This document shows, piece by piece, positions 50,753 through 58,514 of a stretch of 64,000 nt of DNA. Within the stretch, counting starts at the first letter, position 1. Every line of letters starts with the position of its first letter. The translations under genes and the position numbers were made by a program. Under the pieces are notes generated by a model. It saw only the letters and a program-made list of their open reading frames with translations. It did no database searches and had not been told where the DNA came from. The stretch comes from Streptomyces caniferus (GTDB lineage: Bacteria > Actinomycetota > Actinomycetes > Streptomycetales > Streptomycetaceae), in NCBI RefSeq assembly GCF_009811555.1, contig NZ_BLIN01000004.1, forward strand, positions 48,450-112,449. Reading direction: 5' to 3'.

Positions 50753-51030
50753 GCCGTCACCTCGCGCTGCACGGTCTTGGACTGGGTCAACTCGGCGATC
50801 CGCTCGCGCAGCCGCGCCGGCGGAAGCGCCAGCACCTGCGTCACGAGCACCTGCGCCTCATCCGCGTCCTGCTCCACGTACGACCGCAGCTGCTCGTGGG
50901 TGTCGGTCGAGAACGGCTCCGTCACCAACGCGACCGCCAGCTGCGTCGCCCGTCGGCGAATCGCCACCAGCCGCAACTCCTCCGCCTTCAGTTCCACCGC
51001 TTCTCCCTCATGTCCCAGCCCCTCGTTCAC
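50749..51030 (-). CDS. Small charged helical protein (93 aa)
   Basis: GTG at 51030 with GGAGGGAG upstream; first gene of the T4SS operon, 43 bases after the shared promoter element. Helical and acidic, with ELKAEELRLVAIRRRATQLA and LPPARLRERIAELTQSK. It may be a regulator or adaptor. No family recognised. Confidence 0.65.
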   Translation of the reverse strand: MNEGLGHEGEAVELKAEELRLVAIRRRATQLAVALVTEPFSTDTHEQLRSYVEQDADEAQVLVTQVLALPPARLRERIAELTQSKTVQREVTA

Positions 51031-51072
51031 GACGGCTCCCTCCGTTGGTCGGTGCGCGGAATCCCCCCGCAT

Positions 51073-51109
51073 ACAGAGAAGGGAGCTCGATCGGCCCTGA
51101 TGTGACACA
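51073..51109 (-). promoter_or_regulatory. Shared promoter-like element, copy B
   Basis: Same two blocks as copy A: TGTGTCACATCAGGG and CTCCCTTCTCTGT, with a spacer region of the same length. It lies in the 104-base gap between the sigma-like gene and the T4SS operon. Confidence 0.65.
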
Positions 51110-51134
51110 GCGACCGAAAAACTTTTGACGGCCT

Positions 51135-51992
51135 TCACGCCGCCTCGACCCACTGCGGCGCCGCCTGCCGAAGTCGCGCCACCGCCCGGCTCCGCCGACG
51201 GCGCAGCGCCACCGGGCTCACCCCCCACGCCGATGCCGCTGCGGCATCCTGCGGCGCGCCCTCGCGGTAGTGGTCGCAGATCCCGGACGCCGCCTCCGTC
51301 GTGAGCACTTCGCACTCCAGCGCCCACACCAGGAGCGCGACCATTTCGCCGCGGGCCCCTTCCAGCTCCTCCACCGCACTGGCCGCTGGCTGAAGGCCGG
51401 CCTCCTCGGCGGCCCGCGCCAGCAGAACCGGCTCGACAGCGTCCTCGGGCTCGACACCCCCCGGCAGCGCCGCCGCCCACGTCTCATCCAGCTGCTCGGA
51501 GGGCGCCAGCTCCCGCTTGAGCTCCCGCGAAACCCGGTGCCACAAGTCCAGCCGCAGACCTGCCGCGACCTTCCGCGGCCGCCGCGCAATCGGGAAGGTG
51601 CGCACCACCTCCCACAGGGAGGCGATCACCACCTGCGCCACGTCCTCGATGTCTTCGCCGCTGCGCACACAGCCGCGGATCATGCGGCAGGCGTGCGGGA
51701 GCATCGCCTGGACCAGCACGCGGGCGGCCAGTTCTGCATCCCGCCTGTCGCCGGCGCTCACCCGGTGCAGCAGGACACCCATCCAGGCGTCGATGAAGCC
51801 CGGTTCGCCACGCTCAGCACGCTTTCGTAGGAGAGCGCACAGCTCACCCAGATCGGCGGGGGCTTGCTGGGCGTCCAGCACTCCGGCGCCGAGCATCCAG
51901 GAACGCACGCGGTCTGCGCTGCCGCGGTCGGCGCACAGCCACTCCCACTCGGTGTTCAGACGTGTGACCAACGTCGGCTGTACGGCATCCAC
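51135..51992 (-). CDS. Sigma-70-like regulator
   Basis: GTG at 51992 with AAAGGAGC upstream; the longer frame lacks support. 285 residues. The middle has a sigma region 2-like stretch (ACRMIRGCVRSGEDIEDVAQ and VIASLWEVVRTFP), and the end has a helix-turn-helix like region 4 (DAAAASAWGVSPVALRRRRSR). Sequence is diverged, so RNA polymerase binding must be inferred. It lies directly upstream of shared promoter copy B and is a natural candidate to recognise both copies. Confidence 0.65.
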   Translation of the reverse strand: MDAVQPTLVTRLNTEWEWLCADRGSADRVRSWMLGAGVLDAQQAPADLGELCALLRKRAERGEPGFIDAWMGVLLHRVSAGDRRDAELAARVLVQAMLPHACRMIRGCVRSGEDIEDVAQVVIASLWEVVRTFPIARRPRKVAAGLRLDLWHRVSRELKRELAPSEQLDETWAAALPGGVEPEDAVEPVLLARAAEEAGLQPAASAVEELEGARGEMVALLVWALECEVLTTEAASGICDHYREGAPQDAAAASAWGVSPVALRRRRSRAVARLRQAAPQWVEAA

Positions 51993-52662
51993 GGCAGGCT
52001 CCTTTCGGATCGACTGCCGTGAACTCTGCTCAGCACCCCTTACCAAACTGCTTGCCCCAGATCGGCAAAGTTGCAGGTCAATTGGGGTATCCAGTGGGGT
52101 ATCCGCACCGCCGGGCGCGGGTATCCCCCTGCGGGGACCTTCCGGGGGGTGGCCGGTGGCCCCTTCAACCAGCGCTGCGGCCGGCCCATGAACGGAGATG
52201 TCAGTGCTCTGGGGGCCCGAGGCATCAGCGGTCGGCGCAGCACCACGACTTCGGTCAACCGGGGTGGTGCTCCCGGCATGGTCCTGCTGTTGGCGGTCGA
52301 AAGGGATCATCTGGCCAAGCTGGAGCGGAGTGCCTGTGGACAGAGGACGTCCACGGGCACGGGCACAGCCGTACCGGCCACCTTGTAACAACGCAGCGCA
52401 GTTGGCAGATCAACACGCTTGTTGGCAAACGACGCCGACGTTACTCCTTCGTTACTCTGCGAAGCGGCCTCGATCACCCTGATCGGCGTCGACTGCACCG
52501 TCCGGGACGCCGTCCGCGAGGTCCCGACCTGCTCACGTAGGTGACGTGAGCGGCCCGCCGCATGTCACCGCCCTGTTCGCCAGTTGTGCGCAGCTCCCCC
52601 TTGTCAGTGACACCAGCGACAATTCCTTCTGACAGCGCTGCACGGCAGGGGGATGCGCGAAC
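51993..52662. repeat. Intergenic region with GGGTATCC repeats
   Basis: 670 bases without a supported gene. GGGGTATCC occurs twice at 52084-52106 and CGGGTATCCCC at 52120, resembling the CGGGTATCCG units of the other blocks but without the TCGGCCA palindromes. A stretch near 52380-52460 is less GC-rich (TTGTTGGCAAACG, GTTACTCC) and may hold the nuclease gene's promoter. Confidence 0.5.
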
Positions 52663-53832
52663 ATGCAGACAGATGACTTCTTCCGCGGCAGGCCCGATGA
52701 GCACGTGGACTGGCCTGACCACAGGCCAGGTGAATGGGTGTGCCAGCTGTGGGAGTTGGATGTCGAGCTGATGGAATCCCTGCGGTTCGGTCCCCTGTCC
52801 GCCCACCCGGACCTGGACGTAGCCGTGGCCCTGACCCGGTTGCTGCACGAGGACTTCGTCGCCAGGGGCACGCGCCACGACGAACGCATGAACGACGAGG
52901 AAGTCGTCCTCGCCGTCAAAGCGCACCGGGCGGTCCTCGAGCGCTTGGGCCTTGAGCCGCCGCAGCTGCCGTTCCGCCATCACAGCGGCTTCTACGACTA
53001 CTGGCGCAAGAACGACATGTCCGGGGGCGGCGGCTGGCAGGCGCGCCGCGAGTGCATCGAAGAGCTGCTGGGGCCGACCAGGCAGGCCCTAGAGAACCAG
53101 CAGGAGGCCGAGTACGAGCAGCGGTTCAAGAACGACCCCCGTGGCACCTTCAAGAACCTCATCTTCGCGGCCGTCGGCCCGAAGCCGCAGATCGTGCTGC
53201 GGGACGCGGTGAGCAACGAGGTGGAGATCGTACGGAACGCTGAGAACTGCCTCGTGTATAAGGACCCGGTGCCGGTACAGGGCCTGACCTGGCGGCAGAT
53301 GGTCACCTGGTGGCAGGCGCACCACATGCCGGACGCCGCGGAGCCGGAGGCCGCCGATGCCCTGTACCGGAGGCTGTACCGCTCACTGGATTCTCTGCCG
53401 GAGCAGACGGTCCTGCGCACGTACTGCACCCGCTACGCCGAACCCGACGGGTTCGACCTGCCCGCCCTCATCCCGCAGGTCTACCTGCACTACGACCCCT
53501 ACACCCGCAAGAGCGGCGGACACAGCGGTGCTCTGCACCGTGAGCGCATGGACTTCCTGCTGCTGGCTCCCGACCGCTGCCGCATCGTGATCGAGGTCGA
53601 CGGCGCCCACCACTACGGCACCAAGAACCTCACCGGCGTGGACGGCCGCACCACTTACACCGCCTCGCCCAGGCTGTACTCAGAGATGGTCGCCGAGGAC
53701 CGCCGTCTGCGGCTGGCCGGCTATGAGATCTACCGCTTCGGTGGCTGGGAACTCACCCGGCTCGACAGCCCCCAGCTCATCTCCGACTTCTTCGCCGAGC
53801 TCCTCACCCGCCACAAGAAGCCGACACCGTAG
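52663..53832 (+). CDS. PD-(D/E)XK nuclease-like protein, possible defence
   Basis: ATG with CAGGGGG upstream; 389 residues. The C-terminal 100 residues have the Vsr/DUF559 nuclease shape: Asp297 in RMDFLLLAP, then Glu311-Val-Asp313-Gly in IVIEVDGAHHYG, and a closing GYEIYRFGGWEL strand. The N-terminal 200 residues are helical and of unknown type, likely the sensing part; AbiJ-like defence proteins have a comparable layout. It converges on the HEPN-like gene with 15 bases between. DNA cleavage is inferred from motifs. Confidence 0.7.
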   Translation: MQTDDFFRGRPDEHVDWPDHRPGEWVCQLWELDVELMESLRFGPLSAHPDLDVAVALTRLLHEDFVARGTRHDERMNDEEVVLAVKAHRAVLERLGLEPPQLPFRHHSGFYDYWRKNDMSGGGGWQARRECIEELLGPTRQALENQQEAEYEQRFKNDPRGTFKNLIFAAVGPKPQIVLRDAVSNEVEIVRNAENCLVYKDPVPVQGLTWRQMVTWWQAHHMPDAAEPEAADALYRRLYRSLDSLPEQTVLRTYCTRYAEPDGFDLPALIPQVYLHYDPYTRKSGGHSGALHRERMDFLLLAPDRCRIVIEVDGAHHYGTKNLTGVDGRTTYTASPRLYSEMVAEDRRLRLAGYEIYRFGGWELTRLDSPQLISDFFAELLTRHKKPTP

Positions 53833-53847
53833 CGACGGCACAGCGCT

Positions 53848-54501
53848 TCAGTAGCCGGCCGTGTCCATGGCCTCTATGTACTCGATCTGCCAGTTCTCGT
53901 ACTCACCGAGATGAGCCGAGTAGCCGCCCCACAGCAGGTGCGCGAGCTTGTGCAGCTCGTTCACCTGCTCGTAGAAGTTGACGTTCTGCTGCACGGGCCG
54001 GGCGGGGGCCCTGCCGGCGCCGTGGCCGACCACGGCGTACCGGTAGGTCTCCCCTGACGCATCCTCGCTGTCCAGCCAGTTGAGCTGACTCCAGGACTCC
54101 GGATCGATGCGCTGTTCCACCTTGGGCAGGTCCAGCAGGGCCAGGTACCGGTTGAGACAGTCCGCCAGCCTCCTGATGTTGTGCGTGCGCAGGCGCTTGT
54201 CCAACTGGTCGGAGCTGAGGTCTTCCTCTCCTGCATAGCCCTCGCGCAGCACGCACTGGGCGGCCTTGCGGATCAACCACTTCAGCGACAGTTCGATGCT
54301 GTGCCGGTAGTTGTAGAGGATCGGGAGGGGCATCCGGTCGTCCGGGCCGTGGGCGATCCAGTGTCGGGCAGCGGTCTCGGCCACTCTCAGATAGCCGCCC
54401 GCGAGGGCCAGATCGTCCTCGCTGGCACCGCCCCAGACGGCAATCTCGGCATTCGCCCAGCGGGGTCGGGGCAGGCTCAACCGGTCTTCTGTTTCCTCCA
54501 T
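53848..54501 (-). CDS. HEPN-like protein
   Basis: ATG at 54501 (MEETEDRLSL) is preferred over 54549. 217 residues, mostly helical. LPILYNYRHSIELSLKWLI around residues 59-77 carries Arg66-His67, Glu70 and Lys74, the pattern of HEPN-like proteins in abortive-infection loci. The canonical RxxxxH ribonuclease motif is not obvious, so it may be a non-catalytic member. It faces the nuclease gene at 52663. Confidence 0.6.
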   Translation of the reverse strand: MEETEDRLSLPRPRWANAEIAVWGGASEDDLALAGGYLRVAETAARHWIAHGPDDRMPLPILYNYRHSIELSLKWLIRKAAQCVLREGYAGEEDLSSDQLDKRLRTHNIRRLADCLNRYLALLDLPKVEQRIDPESWSQLNWLDSEDASGETYRYAVVGHGAGRAPARPVQQNVNFYEQVNELHKLAHLLWGGYSAHLGEYENWQIEYIEAMDTAGY

Positions 54502-54722
54502 CCCGTCAGGATGGCAACCGGCCGCCTTGTCCACTACGGCTTTTGGCAACTGCCTGCCGTCACAGTGTTCCCGGGCGCCGAGGTCGGCAACGTCATCTCC
54601 GGGGAGATGCCGAAAATCCTCAGCATCAACGCGGTCCGCGAGTCGGGCGCCTGCCGATCACATTGGGGCAGGCCAATCTGCCTGCGGTCCGCCGGACTGG
54701 CCGCTCCGAGCGGTGCTGGATT

Positions 54723-54806
54723 GGTACCACCGTGGGTACCACCGTGGGTTCCACGGTGCGTTCCACCGTGGGTACCACCGTGGGTACCACCGTGCGTACC
54801 AGGTCG
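54723..54806 (+). repeat. 12-bp tandem repeats GGTACCACCGTG
   Basis: Seven units in exact 12-base register from 54723: units 1, 2, 5 and 6 are GGTACCACCGTG; units 3 and 4 differ at two positions each; unit 7 is degenerate. The unit has a GGTACC palindrome. The whole 54502-55041 interval has no supported gene. Confidence 0.85.
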
Positions 54807-54870
54807 AATTGGCGCCCAGGCGCATTCATGCAGGTCAGGGCATGGGGGTATGCGCCCTGCGCCGCTGACA

Positions 54871-54895
54871 CCTCTTCCTCAGGAGGAGGAAGAGG
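54871..54895 (+). terminator. Terminator downstream of the tandem repeats
   Basis: CCTCTTCCTC (54871-54880) pairs with GAGGAAGAGG (54886-54895), followed by CTCTTTTCTCTT. No plus-strand gene lies upstream, so it ends a non-coding transcript or attenuates the gene at 55042. Confidence 0.7.
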
Positions 54896-55014
54896 CTCTT
54901 TTCTCTTCGTTTGGGACCGCGCGGCGCGGTGCGTGGTCCAGCGGATCGCGCCGGCTTCTGGTGCTTCGCACGCGAAATCGAGCGGCATATCCCACGCTGA
55001 CGTATTCACCGTCG

Positions 55015-55034
55015 TGGTATGTGGCATGTATCAT
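55015..55034 (+). promoter_or_regulatory. Promoter motif shared with 55524
   Basis: TGGTATGTGGCATGTATCAT ends seven bases before the ATG at 55042; TATCAT would be the -10 box. The same TGGTATGTGGCA core is at 55524. The short distance implies leaderless mRNA. Confidence 0.55.
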
Positions 55035-55041
55035 CTCGCGC

Positions 55042-55314
55042 ATGGCGAAGACACCGAAGCGACAGCCGAACCCTCAGGCGCTGAGTGAAGCGGACCTGAA
55101 GGACAGCAGCGTGAAGGCGTTCCTGGAAGCCCAGGAGAAGGTCAGGGCGGCCGAGCGGGCGCTGAGGGAGGCGGAGGCGGAGCGGGATGCTGCGGCTCTC
55201 GCCACCAAGGAAGCCAAGGTCGAGCGCGGGCTCCCGCAGCGCCTGGCTGACCTGTACGGCGTCACCCGGCACGCGATTGAGGACATGCGCCGCCGCGCCG
55301 CGCCCACGACGTAA
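55042..55314 (+). CDS. Small coiled-coil/HTH-like protein (90 aa)
   Basis: ATG without a ribosome site, matching the leaderless promoter. Residues 28-65 form a charged coiled coil (AERALREAEAERDAAALATK), and the end (LPQRLADLYGVTRHAIEDMR) looks like a helix-turn-helix. A KorA-like or MerR-like autoregulator is possible. A hairpin terminator follows. Confidence 0.65.
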   Translation: MAKTPKRQPNPQALSEADLKDSSVKAFLEAQEKVRAAERALREAEAERDAAALATKEAKVERGLPQRLADLYGVTRHAIEDMRRRAAPTT

Positions 55315-55334
55315 CGACATCTCGAACAGCATCA

Positions 55335-55360
55335 GACCCTCGGGGGATACCCCGGGGGTC
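55335..55360 (+). terminator. Terminator with T-rich tail
   Basis: GACCCTCGGGG (55335-55345) pairs with CCCCGGGGGTC (55350-55360) with one mismatch, then TTCTTGTTG. Confidence 0.7.
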
Positions 55361-55523
55361 TTCTTGTTGTGCGCGCCCTCATCGCCTCCGAGCGCATGGG
55401 CGCCCGTCACTCCCGGGGCGGCGGCGTCCCGTCACTTCGCCTCACTGCTGCTTGCGGTTGCTGCCGACGCGCGGCGTGAATGTTACCCACATCACGTATA
55501 TGACGCATACCATTTCCTTGTTT

Positions 55524-55543
55524 TGGTATGTGGCACATACTAG
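55524..55543 (+). promoter_or_regulatory. Promoter motif, second copy
   Basis: TGGTATGTGGCACATACTAG, 43 bases before the next ATG. TATGTG-G-CACATA is a palindrome, so a regulator may bind over the -10 box TACTAG. Confidence 0.55.
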
Positions 55544-55586
55544 AGTGGTGGCATCACCACATGGACGGCACGAAAGGCGGTCAGCA

Positions 55587-56255
55587 ATGAGCTTCGACGA
55601 GATTCAGGGCGAACTTCGGGCGATCCGCCTGGAGATGTCGCCGGCTCGTCCCGCTCAGGCGCCCACCTGCCACCTGCCCGAGATGGACTGGGAGGAGCTG
55701 GCACACGCGCTGCGTGCGCTGCGCTCCGACCTGGTCGGGGAAGACCTGGAGGACAGCGCCGACGACCTGTTCGGCGACCAGTTCCTGGCCGACGACGCCG
55801 CGGACGTCGACATGTGGGCAGGCTGCGATGCCCTCCCGCTGGAGAGCGACGCTGACGCCGCGGTGCGCGCAGACGGCGAGCGCATCCTGCGCATCGCGCT
55901 GTGGGAGCAGGAGCGGGAGCAGGAGCAGGAGTCGGCCCGCGCCGCCTACTCCCTGACCGAGTCGCGCGAGACCTACCGCGCGCACTGCGAGCAGCAGTGG
56001 AAGCGCGCGGAGGACTGGTGCCGCGGAAACCTGCTGAACCGCAAGGCCACCGCGAAGGGCATCAACCCGCGCGCCCTGTTCAGCGGCCCGGCCACGATCG
56101 CCTACGCACGAGCCTCGGAAGACCTGACCCGCTTCTGGGCGGACGTCGAACCGCGGATCACGTTCGCGCAGTGGGACGAGATGCAGCGCGGCACCCGCAC
56201 CGAGGCCGCCAACCGGGCACGGCAGACGGCGCACAACCACCTGATCGCCGCCTGA
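55587..56255 (+). CDS. Hypothetical acidic protein (222 aa)
   Basis: ATG with AAAGGCGG upstream. The first 110 residues are acidic, with many Asp and Glu; the second half is helical with REQEQESARAAYSLTESRE and a CRGNLLNRKATAKGINPRAL segment. No membrane span. No family recognised. The next gene follows after 39 bases. Confidence 0.7.
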   Translation: MSFDEIQGELRAIRLEMSPARPAQAPTCHLPEMDWEELAHALRALRSDLVGEDLEDSADDLFGDQFLADDAADVDMWAGCDALPLESDADAAVRADGERILRIALWEQEREQEQESARAAYSLTESRETYRAHCEQQWKRAEDWCRGNLLNRKATAKGINPRALFSGPATIAYARASEDLTRFWADVEPRITFAQWDEMQRGTRTEAANRARQTAHNHLIAA

Positions 56256-56294
56256 TCACCCACCACCCGACACCACCACGAGAAGGGGACTGCC

Positions 56295-58127
56295 ATGCAC
56301 TACGCCACCACCAAGAGCACCACGACGGAATTGCACCGCCAGGACGCGGGCAAGGTCGACGGCTACTGCGGGAAGTTCGCACCGAACCCGGTGGACCCGG
56401 AGGCCGCGTCCAGGGGACTGGCCGCCCGGACCTTGCGCACCTGCCGGAAGTGCGACGAGATCGCGGAGGACCGCCGCCGCGCCGAGCTGTCCCTGGCAGA
56501 CGGGCTGTTCGTGACTGAGGTGGCCGCCTCCTCGGTCCCGGCCGCAACCGAGGAATCGCTGTTCGGCGCGGAGGAACTGGCGGACCTGTACGTGGCCCCG
56601 AAGTGCCGTCGCCAGCCGCGCCCCTCGGCCCCGGCGGAGGACGGCGGACTGTTCGGCGACGCGGAACTGGCGGCGGCGCAGAGCGGCGCAGAGCGGGCAG
56701 ACGTCGGCGACGCGCCGGCGTTGCCGACGGGCGCGGACACGCGGGACCGGACGGCGGATGCCGAGGCCCTCGCGGACGTAGAGGCCGAAGCGGAGAGCCG
56801 TGCGAGGGTGCAGGCACAGATGGACCGTGAGGACGCACAGACGATCGTGCCGACGCTGGGGTGGTCGGACCAGATCCATGCGGGTATGCGGGCCGCAGCG
56901 GCGGGCCGGCTGGTGCTCGGTGCCGACGGTGAGCCACGGATCGTGGGCGCCAATGGCGGGGGGCGGGGGCACAAGACGCGCGCAGACCGCCTGCTGATGC
57001 TGGTCAGGGCCGGGATGCTGAACCGCGCCCGCCGCGGGCACCCATTGACGCCTACGGCCGATGGTGCACGTGCGCTGCACCTCGCGAACCTGTACCCGGA
57101 TGACGTGCATGCCACCGACCGGGAGGCGTACGCGGCCCGTCTGCGGGCAGCCCGGAGGCCCGGGGTGACCGGTGAGGAGGCCAAGAGCGCTGCCCGCATG
57201 CTGCCGCCGCTCCCTCATGGCGTGGAGGCGGAGCGGCGCGTGAAGGCCAGGTTCGCGGACATGCGCCGCTCCGTGGAGCGGGTCGCGGAGATCCGTCGCA
57301 GCATCGATGAACGTGCGGAGCAGGCGCGGCGGCAGGAGGCGGAACGAAAGCGGGCCCGGAGCGCCTCGAAGGCTCCGGCCGATGAGGGCGGCCGCCTCCG
57401 GCATGTGTTCTGCGGACCGGATCCGCGGATCGTCGCGCGGTGGGAGGCGGAACGCGCCGAGGCACCACGCCCCAGGACGCGACGGGATTCCTCAGCCGAC
57501 CCGGAGCCCGCGCTGGACGCCAGCGGCCAGCGCCTCGATCGCGTCCCGGCGGGTGCTCAGCCGCATCCTGGCGCCGCGCACGATGCCCTGGCCGTGGTGC
57601 ACGGCGACCGCCTGCTGCTCCACGCCGATGCCCTCCTGCAGCGTTCACTTCGGCAGATCGGGAGTAGCGCGAAGCCTCACCCCGGTTGCACAAATCCCCG
57701 CTCGATCGGCCATCCACGCACCGAGACGTCAGCCACCCGCGCGAGGCCGTCGCACGAAGTTGATCACGGACTTCGGGGCCGAGGGCCGATGGCCGATGAG
57801 GAGCGCACGGGCGGTGGCCGAGTACGTGTCGCATCAGCCCTGGCCGGTCCACTACATGGCCGATGGCCGATGTGCCGGCGTTGGCCATGCGCCATGGCCG
57901 ACGCCGGCCGGCCCGTCACGGCGGCGCGGTGCGCAGCGCCCGGCGGTGTGGCCGATGCGCTGCGGCGCTGCGCTGACCGCAGCCGACGCGCAGCAAATAC
58001 CCCCTACTCACCTGCGGGTATCCGGGGCGGGGTAAGCAATCGGGTATCCGCTGCGCGGCATGGCGCCTGGGGTATCCGGGACGCAGATGCGACGACGCCC
58101 CGGCCTCAGCGGCAGGTCGTCCGGTGA
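56295..58127 (+). CDS. Hypothetical protein; C-terminal third probably not native
   Basis: ATG with GAAGGGG upstream. The first 395 residues (to about 57480) are consistently coding: a Cys segment (DGYCGKF and CRKCDE), an acidic middle, and a helical region with RRSVERVAEIRRSIDERAEQ. After about 57490 the frame runs without a stop into the palindrome/iteron block up to 58127, and composition changes to Arg/Pro-rich. I think a stop was lost or a frameshift joined it to non-coding DNA. Function unknown. Confidence 0.5.
   Translation: MHYATTKSTTTELHRQDAGKVDGYCGKFAPNPVDPEAASRGLAARTLRTCRKCDEIAEDRRRAELSLADGLFVTEVAASSVPAATEESLFGAEELADLYVAPKCRRQPRPSAPAEDGGLFGDAELAAAQSGAERADVGDAPALPTGADTRDRTADAEALADVEAEAESRARVQAQMDREDAQTIVPTLGWSDQIHAGMRAAAAGRLVLGADGEPRIVGANGGGRGHKTRADRLLMLVRAGMLNRARRGHPLTPTADGARALHLANLYPDDVHATDREAYAARLRAARRPGVTGEEAKSAARMLPPLPHGVEAERRVKARFADMRRSVERVAEIRRSIDERAEQARRQEAERKRARSASKAPADEGGRLRHVFCGPDPRIVARWEAERAEAPRPRTRRDSSADPEPALDASGQRLDRVPAGAQPHPGAAHDALAVVHGDRLLLHADALLQRSLRQIGSSAKPHPGCTNPRSIGHPRTETSATRARPSHEVDHGLRGRGPMADEERTGGGRVRVASALAGPLHGRWPMCRRWPCAMADAGRPVTAARCAAPGGVADALRRCADRSRRAANTPYSPAGIRGGVSNRVSAARHGAWGIRDADATTPRPQRQVVR
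57492..57623 (-). CDS. Possible 43-aa protein
   Basis: GTG with GGAGGG upstream on the minus strand; codons are G/C-ending. The product has EQQAVAVHHGQGIVRGARM and RDAIEALAAG, a basic helical peptide. It overlaps the doubtful 3' part of the plus-strand gene, so only one of the two is likely real here. Confidence 0.35.
   Translation of the reverse strand: MEQQAVAVHHGQGIVRGARMRLSTRRDAIEALAAGVQRGLRVG
57770..58085. repeat. Palindrome/iteron block 2
   Basis: TGGCCGATGGCCGATG and TGGCCGA half-sites at 57786-57960, then CGGGTATCCG at 58015 and 58041 and GGGGTATCCGG at 58069. GGGGTAAGCAATCGGGTATCC (58029 on) nearly repeats 22588-22607, and a GCATGGCGC segment follows in both. Confidence 0.75.
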
Positions 58128-58480
58128 CTCACCGCCTGATCAAGCGCCCGGAGCAGCGGTACCAGTGCTCTCGGTGCCGGGCCGCCTTCCTGACGACGGA
58201 GGGCGGCCGGGCTTCCCGGTTCGAGTGCCCTGGTGTTCCGCTGACTCATGGCATCGAAGGGCGGCGCGAGCACGTCATCTACCCCACGTGGTCGAAGGAC
58301 CGGAGCTGTGCGGCGTGGGGGTGCCCGGACCCCGATCCCGCGCATCAGTGGCACGGACCGGATCCGTTCTGCGATGAGCTGTCGTGCGGGCGGTGCATGC
58401 ACACGTGCGACTGCGACGTGTGCGAAGGCCGGGTGTGGGCACCGGGGTTGTTCCGGTTGGTCGACAGCCGGGAAGTGTGA
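58124..58480 (+). CDS. Cys-rich zinc-binding protein (118 aa)
   Basis: GTG at 58124. Contains YQCSRCRAAFLTT, a CAAWGCPDPDP pair, CDELSCGRCMHTCDC and CDVC, about ten Cys in all with a His, enough for two to three zinc sites. No catalytic motif. It resembles small zinc-ribbon proteins of Streptomyces plasmids. It lies between two repeat blocks. Confidence 0.65.
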   Translation: MTHRLIKRPEQRYQCSRCRAAFLTTEGGRASRFECPGVPLTHGIEGRREHVIYPTWSKDRSCAAWGCPDPDPAHQWHGPDPFCDELSCGRCMHTCDCDVCEGRVWAPGLFRLVDSREV

Positions 58481-58514
58481 AGCGCGAGGGGTGGCCGGAG
58501 TGCCGCACCGGCCA

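Noticed and set aside
54723..54806. Tandem repeats as a short CRISPR array
   Set aside because: Units are contiguous without spacers and no cas gene is near.
54527..54868. Frame encoding YHRG repeats over the 12-bp units
   Set aside because: All three frames are open across a 12-base repeat by necessity; no ribosome site and no flanking coding bias.
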